This document shows positions 59,051-64,000 of a stretch of DNA of 64,000 bases, piece after piece. Within the stretch, counting starts at the first letter, position 1. Each line of letters starts with the position of its first letter. Both the position numbers and the translations under genes were made by a program. A model generated the notes under the pieces. That model was not told the origin of the DNA, did no database searches, and saw only the letters and a program-made list of their open reading frames with translations. The DNA comes from Bacteroidales bacterium UBA3844 (lineage in GTDB: Bacteria > Bacteroidota > Bacteroidia > Bacteroidales > Paludibacteraceae): the NCBI GenBank assembly GCA_002392915.1, contig DGHQ01000017.1:1-64000 (forward strand), read 5' to 3'.

Positions 59051-59812
59051 TTACTTCTTATGAATGCTTGTGTACCATTCATACCATGATGGATATATAC
59101 TGTCTATTATCTTATGATTCTCCAAGTCGTTGGTCGATAGACTTTCTAAATAACGTAAAATATCATCAATTTTGTCGTGATAGTAAGCGACATTAGGCTC
59201 TTCTCTATTGTTTAAGAATTCTATTCTATCTAAGATAATCTCCTTTAGTTTATTGTAGTTTTTAGGGTTTACTATTTTGCATAGGGTAAGATCAATCATT
59301 GCCCAGTCGAACCCTCCATCAGGCAATTCCAATTCTTCATTTAGGATTGGCTCTATCCTGTTTTTATATGCTGAGGGTAGGGTGCCGTAATTGGTAAATA
59401 CATATTCGGTACAGCTCAATACCTCCTCATGAAATTTGTTGACTGCTGATAGGTCCTCTTCATCTGACCTGAAAAAATAATTAGTGTTATAACCTATCTT
59501 CTCGCCTACAAAACCATAGCTATAATTGGATCTTTGGTCTGATTTCGTCTTAAAACTAAATTTGCTGAACCAATTCAATAAAGCATCGTATTTAATGCAA
59601 TACGCTGGTGTAATGATTAGTTCACCTGACCATTTGTCGGTATGATGGTTGAATACAACTTCTTTTCTAACTCCTTTTTCTTTGAAGGTATATTTAGAAC
59701 CGGTTTTCTTTAATCCAAAATCTTTAATGAGCTTGTCTGACAAACCAGATATTATTTCTTCAAACAATTCTTTGTTTTTTGAACGTGTTTCTTTATTGTT
59801 TGTCAATTCCAT
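59051..59812 (-). CDS. Hypothetical protein, unknown family
   Basis: A 253-aa soluble alpha/beta protein (FEEIISGLSDKLIKDFGLKKTGSKYTFKEKGVRKEVVFNHHTDKW...) without signal peptide or membrane segments. The 'KYTFKEKG..KEV.F' strand pattern recalls small immunity-type proteins (DUF4304-like) but this is a weak impression. It has its own candidate promoter and is flanked by repeat R9. Confidence 0.5.
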   Translation of the reverse strand: MELTNNKETRSKNKELFEEIISGLSDKLIKDFGLKKTGSKYTFKEKGVRKEVVFNHHTDKWSGELIITPAYCIKYDALLNWFSKFSFKTKSDQRSNYSYGFVGEKIGYNTNYFFRSDEEDLSAVNKFHEEVLSCTEYVFTNYGTLPSAYKNRIEPILNEELELPDGGFDWAMIDLTLCKIVNPKNYNKLKEIILDRIEFLNNREEPNVAYYHDKIDDILRYLESLSTNDLENHKIIDSIYPSWYEWYTSIHKK

Positions 59813-59836
59813 CTTCTTTGATTTTTAGTATTTCAA

Positions 59837-59844
59837 CAAAATTA
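59837..59844 (-). promoter_or_regulatory. Candidate -7 element for the 253-aa gene
   Basis: TAATTTTG on the minus strand, 24 nt upstream of the start. TTG lies 22 nt farther upstream, slightly long. Confidence 0.45.
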
Positions 59845-59867
59845 TATATTTTTTTTACCCAAAAAAC

Positions 59868-59909
59868 AAACTGCTTGGATGCATGTCTCGTATCTAAGCA
59901 GTTTGCCAT
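59868..59909 (-). terminator. Strong minus-strand terminator
   Basis: CAAACTGCTT (59868-59877) pairs perfectly with AAGCAGTTTG (59895-59904), extended by GGAT/ATCT inside, and is followed on the minus strand by TTTTTT. It ends a transcript from beyond 59.91 kb for which no gene was found. Confidence 0.75.
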
Positions 59910-60311
59910 TAAAGGAAATAAATATTTAAGTCTATTTCGCATTAGCGCATTGTGTTTGTTTGCTTTTCGCATACAACTCTTACACACCACACATTTCGCA
60001 ATCACATTTCGCTAATTATTTCGTTCCAAGGCGTTGACCAGGTCTTATGATGATGACGAATCATCAGCCTGATAAATGCACCAGATTATTTAGGTGCAAC
60101 AGGTGATTTCTGTACGCAGGAATACCTGTTTTTATTTTTCCCACTAATCGTAAAATCTAGTTGTTGTTACAACTATAATTTATTAGCGTTTGTTTTTTCT
60201 CATTTGTAAAGTTTAAGAAAACGACACCGTATTAAAAGGGCTAACATGAAGACTGAACGATGTCGTTTCCTTTTACATTACAAAAATATTTTGAATCAAT
60301 GTATGAAACAA
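59910..60311. ncRNA. Candidate structured non-coding RNA locus
   Basis: On the minus strand, TTG (60311-60309), 20 nt, TATTTTTG (60288-60281) starts a roughly 410-nt unit that ends in the terminator at 59868. Within it are hairpins TGATGA-CGAA-TCATCA (60051-60066), TGCACC/GGTGCA (60077-60098), a 13-bp-plus stem at 60099-60129, AGTTGT/ACAACT (60159-60174), and AACGACA/TGTCGTT near 60220/60265. In the plus direction the 60099-60129 hairpin is followed by TTTTATTTTT and could end a plus-strand RNA. Five copies of TTTCGC/T lie at 59935-60021. No coding frame is convincing and no known RNA family was recognised. Confidence 0.35.
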
Positions 60312-60899
60312 ATTGATTTTATAAATCCGTAAAATGAGTTTGAATTTCCGTAAAAAATAATGTTTTTTACGGATTTGTAAAATGTTAAGTTTGATTTGAC
60401 TTGATTTATTTGGTTGATTTTTAGGGTTTTACAATGTATGGGCATTGGCTTTGCCAACATCGCTCCTCATGCTTCCAAACAGTTAAATTTTTTGTTTGTC
60501 CCTCATAAAATTTGTATATTCCATAAATTGTTAAAATCAAATAAAATATTTTTGCTTTTGGCTCTTAATTATAAAGCAACTTCTACCATGTGACTCAGAA
60601 GAATTATAGTGTTAAAACCTCACAGGGGAACTTTTGTACAGAGTGTAGTCAGATGGCTTTAATGGAGGATTTGAAGACATCAATCATAAAATGGGAAAAG
60701 AAGGAATTAAGAAACAGTTTAGATTTAATTAAAAATTCATCTCGTTTCCCCAAAATGATTATTAAGGTAGATTCTTACATATTTTTAGTAGAAAATAGCA
60801 TCAACAACAAGGTTGTATTTGTAGTGGTGCGTTTTCTGTTTTCCTTTTATATATGCCAAATTCGATAAAAAGTGCCAACAGCTTCCTCATTAAAAGATT
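60312..60899. other. AT-rich spacer without supported gene
   Basis: It contains a GTG-started 92-codon frame (60590-60868) of doubtful reality (see rejected items). Nothing else recognised. Confidence 0.4.
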
Positions 60900-61544
60900 T
60901 TATTTCAAGGTGACGGCACGAATGCATCTGCCACCATCACGATAGTATGATTTTATATTATACTCATTGGATGAAAAGCCAAGTCCGATAGCATTTTTAG
61001 ATGATCCAGACTCAACTTCGGAAGTCCAGTAGAATCCCTGGTTGGCGTAGTTTAGATTTCTTCCGTCTGACATATATCCTGTGGTCGGAAGGAATATGGA
61101 TTTGTCATTTTTAGCGACAATCTTATATCCGGAAGGTTTGTCTTGCCATATCCATGTGCAATTGGTTTTCAATTCTTCGTATTGTTGTTTGGTCGGTGTT
61201 TGCCAACCGATACCCATATTATATGTTGCGGCATCATAGTCTGCCGTAAGTCTTAAGCTTTTGATTATTTCATGTTTGGTCAAATCAGAAACAGATAGAT
61301 TGCACGTCTCACATTCGGCTTCCGTATAATTGCTTTCTGATATTTCTCCCCAGGCAAAATATGAACCTGTCGACTCTGGAACTTTTGCTCCAATATTACT
61401 TGCTGCCCATTTGGTGCCACTTGGTAAACCAAGGTCTACGTATTCAAAACCATTGACGGTATTCTCTTCGTCAACTCCACTACAAGAAGCGAATATTATT
61501 GCGGAGAGTATCACATTTGTCAATATGTATATAATTCTTCTCAT
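60900..61544 (-). CDS. Lipoprotein with FISUMP-like domain
   Basis: A 214-aa lipoprotein. ATG 61544 gives a lipobox IFAS-C21. The mature protein has the FISUMP-type core frequent in Bacteroidales: EYVDLGLPSGTKWAASNIGA, GSYFAWGEISES, GWQTPTKQQYEEL, SIFLPTTGYMSDGR, YWTSEVESG and GGRCIRAV. These are surface proteins of unknown function. Candidate promoter TACTTTTG at 61576-61569. Confidence 0.75.
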   Translation of the reverse strand: MRRIIYILTNVILSAIIFASCSGVDEENTVNGFEYVDLGLPSGTKWAASNIGAKVPESTGSYFAWGEISESNYTEAECETCNLSVSDLTKHEIIKSLRLTADYDAATYNMGIGWQTPTKQQYEELKTNCTWIWQDKPSGYKIVAKNDKSIFLPTTGYMSDGRNLNYANQGFYWTSEVESGSSKNAIGLGFSSNEYNIKSYYRDGGRCIRAVTLK

Positions 61545-61568
61545 ATATAGCTTAGAATTTACAAAAAA

Positions 61569-61576
61569 CAAAAGTA
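61569..61576 (-). promoter_or_regulatory. Candidate -7 element for the FISUMP lipoprotein
   Basis: TACTTTTG on the minus strand, 24 nt upstream of ATG 61544. Confidence 0.4.
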
Positions 61577-61681
61577 TTGGTTTTGAGTTGAATTTGAGTA
61601 TAACTTTTTGTTAAAAAGTATTAAATCTTTTTTTTGTGGTCAGAAAGTGCCAAAAAAGTCAGTTATGACATGTTTTTTTGT

Positions 61682-61689
61682 TAATTTTG
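61682..61689 (+). promoter_or_regulatory. Candidate -7 element for the NdpA-like gene
   Basis: TAATTTTG followed by C, 56 nt before the start at 61746. No ideal -33 element. Confidence 0.4.
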
Positions 61690-61745
61690 CAATTAATGTG
61701 CTGATTTGAGTGTTGGTGCATTAGCTTGTATTAATAAAATTTGGT

Positions 61746-62810
61746 ATGCTTTTTGACGTTATCAACTCAAGTATTTCAGACATGGTGATTCACCACATTG
61801 GATCTCACTCTGATAATTCTGAAAATGTTTATTCGCAGCGTCCGATGTCGTTTTCTGAGGACGACAGTGAATTGCCGCACCTTTTAAAGCAGTTTTTCTT
61901 CGACTCATTCCGTGAGCCGAGTCTTTATTGTTTTGAGGATATGGACGACAGTGTTGCCAAGATGGTCGCTTCTGTGTTTGATAATCCATCCTCATTTTAT
62001 GAAAACTCGCGTCTGTTTGCGGCATCTTTATATGAGAATAGCAACCATCCTAATATCAAAAGTGGAGAGTTGTACGTCGCAATGTTCCGTGATGTACGAA
62101 TTTTTGATCAGGACGTAAGATGTCTGGGCTTATTCAAGAGTGAACACAAGGATACATTCTTGAAGGTTTATAATCAGGGAGATGGTTTAGCTCTTGGTTA
62201 TGATGAAGGATTGGATTTGAAGAAGTTGGACAAGGGTTGCCTGATTTTTGATATTGAGAGAGAGAAGGGGTTTGTGGTCGCATTGCTCGACAAAGCGGCA
62301 GGAAAAAGTGAAGCCACATTCTGGAAAAATGATTTCTTAGGACTTGTGACACGTATGGACAATAATTTCCAGACGAAGGAGTACATGGATCTGTGCAAGT
62401 CATTCGTGACAGACATATTCCGTCCTTCGCGAGAAGAAGAGCCTGAGAATGGAATTGAGCGTGCCGACCAGATTGATATGCTCAATCGTCAGGTGGATTT
62501 CTTTAAGGGAACGGATATTTTTGATATTGACAGGTTTAAGGAGCAGGTGCTTGGAAACAACGAGTCTATCTGCGACGTGTTTGATGAGCATCTTGCACAT
62601 TTTGAGGAGGCTAACGATTTGGAGTTGCCAAAGACATTTGCCATCAGCAAAGAGGTGGTGAAGAAGGGTGCACCGAAGTTCAAGAGTGTACTTAAATTGG
62701 ATAAGAACTTCCACGTCTACATACATGGAAACAGAGATATGATAGAGCGTTCTTTCGACAAAGAAAAACGAATGCATTATTACAAGATTTACTTTGAAAA
62801 CGAAGAGTAA
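61746..62810 (+). CDS. Nucleoid-associated protein, NdpA/YejK-like
   Basis: A 354-aa protein of the 37-kDa nucleoid-associated (PF04245) family. The N-terminal VIHHIGSHSDNSENVYSQRPM, GELYVAMFRDVRIFDQDVRCLGLFKSEHKDTFLKV, and C-terminal VLKLDKNFHVYIHGNRDMIERSFDKEKRMHYYKIYF are characteristic. It likely binds DNA in the cytoplasm. Just upstream of the DUF4199 gene (29 nt). Confidence 0.85.
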   Translation: MLFDVINSSISDMVIHHIGSHSDNSENVYSQRPMSFSEDDSELPHLLKQFFFDSFREPSLYCFEDMDDSVAKMVASVFDNPSSFYENSRLFAASLYENSNHPNIKSGELYVAMFRDVRIFDQDVRCLGLFKSEHKDTFLKVYNQGDGLALGYDEGLDLKKLDKGCLIFDIEREKGFVVALLDKAAGKSEATFWKNDFLGLVTRMDNNFQTKEYMDLCKSFVTDIFRPSREEEPENGIERADQIDMLNRQVDFFKGTDIFDIDRFKEQVLGNNESICDVFDEHLAHFEEANDLELPKTFAISKEVVKKGAPKFKSVLKLDKNFHVYIHGNRDMIERSFDKEKRMHYYKIYFENEE

Positions 62811-62839
62811 TTGAAATAAAAATGTAATTTTGTGACATT

Positions 62840-63442
62840 ATGCAGGAAGTGAATATAAATAAGACGGTGCTTGCAATGCGTTTAGGCTTGATTTTGGCTT
62901 TCTCTTACGTGATGCGAGATTTGATGTCTTTTAATGCTGGCGACGGAATTTTTTCCATCGTCTGTTTGTTCATATCCATCTTTTTCTTGATTTTCCCATT
63001 TGTCTTCCTGTTCCGCATGACTGTGAATTATTGTTGTCGGTATAACGACTGCAAATATCAGTTCTCCACTCCGTTTTCAATAGCAATCAAAGGATTTGCC
63101 TTTGCGGGCATAATCTATTCGCTCTTCTTCTATTTGTATGTGCAAAACTTTGCACCTAATCTAATGAGTGATATGGTGAATTCATACGAAAAAGTTTTGG
63201 AAGGGCAGGGATATGATGATGTGATTTCGCAATGGAAGGATATGGCTGGTTCCACTACTCCGAAATCGTTGATCCCATCTATTTATATGGGTTTCTTGTT
63301 GACTGGACTTGTCGTCAGTCTGATTTCTGTTGGTGCGGCGCGGTTTGCGAAGATGGAAAAACCTGGTGATGATAACACAAGTTCATCTATTGGCGGAGAT
63401 TCTCTGTATGACAAAAGCGAATCAAATAATAAAGATAATTAA
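62840..63442 (+). CDS. DUF4199 membrane protein
   Basis: A 200-aa protein with four membrane helices (about 10-28, 37-63, 83-107, 150-170) and a soluble loop in between, matching the DUF4199 family of Bacteroidota. It lies 14 nt before a GT2 glycosyltransferase, the usual arrangement. Function unknown; probably lipid or envelope related by association. Confidence 0.8.
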   Translation: MQEVNINKTVLAMRLGLILAFSYVMRDLMSFNAGDGIFSIVCLFISIFFLIFPFVFLFRMTVNYCCRYNDCKYQFSTPFSIAIKGFAFAGIIYSLFFYLYVQNFAPNLMSDMVNSYEKVLEGQGYDDVISQWKDMAGSTTPKSLIPSIYMGFLLTGLVVSLISVGAARFAKMEKPGDDNTSSSIGGDSLYDKSESNNKDN

Positions 63443-63456
63443 TAAACAATAAGATA

Positions 63457-64000
63457 ATGGATATATCTGTAGTCGTACCATTGTACAATGAAGAGGAGTC
63501 GCTTGGCGAGTTGTACGCATGGATTAAGCGCGTAATGACAGAGCATAATTATAGTTATGAAGTGATTTTCTGCAACGACGGAAGCACAGACAAGTCGTGG
63601 CAGGTCATTGAGGAATTGGCTGCTTCCGACAGTAATGTGCATGGAATAAAATTCCGTCGCAACCATGGCAAGAGCGCCGCCCTTTATTGCGGTTTTGAGA
63701 AGGCTCAGGGAGACGTCGTGATTACCATGGATGCTGATTTGCAGGACTCACCTGATGAGATTCCTGAGTTGTATAAGATGATCAAGGAAGACGGTTATGA
63801 TCTCGTCTCTGGCTGGAAGAAGAAACGTTATGATTCAAAATTGGCAAAAAACCTTCCGTCGAAGCTGTTTAATGCCACGACACGAATGATCTCTGGAATC
63901 AAACTGCATGATTTCAATTGTGGATTGAAGGCATACAATTGTCATGTTGTAAAGAGCATCGAGGTGTATGGAGAGATGCACCGTTATATTCCATATTTGG
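63457..64000 (+). CDS. Glycosyltransferase family 2 (bactoprenyl-sugar type), cut by window end
   Basis: An open frame runs from ATG 63457 to the end of the window (181 codons so far). It begins MDISVVVPLYNEEESLGELY and shows NDGSTDKSW, HGKSAALYCGF and the metal-binding DADLQDSPDEIPEL (DxD), then DFNCGLKAYN. This is the GT2 pattern of DPM1/GtrB-type enzymes, which put sugars on undecaprenyl phosphate or related carriers. The C-terminal membrane helices would lie outside the window. Confidence 0.88.
   Translation, partial: MDISVVVPLYNEEESLGELYAWIKRVMTEHNYSYEVIFCNDGSTDKSWQVIEELAASDSNVHGIKFRRNHGKSAALYCGFEKAQGDVVITMDADLQDSPDEIPELYKMIKEDGYDLVSGWKKKRYDSKLAKNLPSKLFNATTRMISGIKLHDFNCGLKAYNCHVVKSIEVYGEMHRYIPYL

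Noticed and set aside
60045..60139. Retron or tracrRNA-like element
   Set aside because: Three adjacent hairpins were considered, but there is no reverse transcriptase or Cas9-type gene nearby, and no anti-repeat match to the CRISPR repeat.
60590..60868. 92-codon plus-strand ORF starting with GTG
   Set aside because: GTG start follows an ATG-TGA, no promoter or RBS, and the C-terminus is hydrophobic low-complexity; I could not support it as a gene.
1..64000. Transposase, integrase or phage structural genes
   Set aside because: None seen by motif reading; the repeats look non-autonomous.
1..64000. tRNA or rRNA genes
   Set aside because: No T-arm GGTTCGA-type plus CCA-end arrangement or rRNA core sequences noticed in the intergenic stretches; a covariance scan would be decisive.

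Overview
The window reads as a chromosomal segment of a Bacteroidales (Bacteroidota) bacterium. Supporting this are promoters of the form TTG-N19-TAnnTTTG, secreted proteins with type IX secretion (T9SS)-like C-terminal sorting domains, family markers such as DUF4832/DUF4874, DUF5723, DUF4199 and putative phage-abortive-infection AbiC, a long PPi-dependent phosphofructokinase, and PyrK/PyrD with YebC and PheT. I cannot name a genus from sequence alone. No rRNA, tRNA or transposase gene was recognised.

Left end (1-11.4 kb): a CRISPR array (37-nt repeats) enters from outside the window and ends at 623. Its leader carries a near-perfect promoter pointing into the array on the minus strand. Behind it lies a minus-strand type III operon that I assign to subtype III-D: cas6, an HD-less cas10 with an intact GGDD cyclase motif, a small Cas7, Csx10, a double-Cas7 fusion, a Csx19-like protein and a TIGR03986 RAMP protein. 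Two cyclic-oligoadenylate-type effectors follow, a CARF-HEPN RNase and a CARF-PD-(D/E)XK nuclease of the Card1/Can2 type. No cas1/cas2 is present in the window.

12-22 kb: secreted enzymes (GH16 glucanase, M6 metalloprotease, CE8 pectinesterase, an Ig-like protein), several with T9SS-type tails, and an outer-membrane beta-barrel protein. 22.4-26 kb: an AT-rich island with an ATPase pseudogene and a two-gene cassette (AbiC-like membrane protein plus KAP-like P-loop NTPase, ATGA-overlapping, own promoter and terminator). This is a good candidate for an undescribed anti-phage system.

26-41 kb: a DUF4015 glycoside-hydrolase-like lipoprotein, an alpha-2-macroglobulin/PBP1C pair followed by an orphan DNA methyltransferase, a SUMF1-domain protein and a GH5 cellulase. 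41-48 kb: HicAB toxin-antitoxin, pyrK-pyrD, a damaged PIN toxin locus with its antitoxin, a DUF4832/4874 secreted protein and a DUF5723 outer-membrane protein. 50-58 kb: mostly housekeeping (pheT-yebC-pfp on minus; TPR protein, ribH, fur-like regulator, TRIC channel on plus). 58-64 kb: small secreted and lipoproteins, an NdpA-like nucleoid protein, DUF4199 and a truncated GT2 glycosyltransferase.

Spread through the intergenic spaces from 15 to 59 kb are at least nine copies of one MITE-like repeat. The best copy (238 bp) has 18-bp imperfect terminal inverted repeats, and the copies share a small hairpin whose stem shows a compensatory A-T/G-C change. Two non-coding intervals (49.17-49.52 kb and 59.86-60.31 kb) have promoter- and terminator-like ends without a convincing ORF and may be RNA genes.
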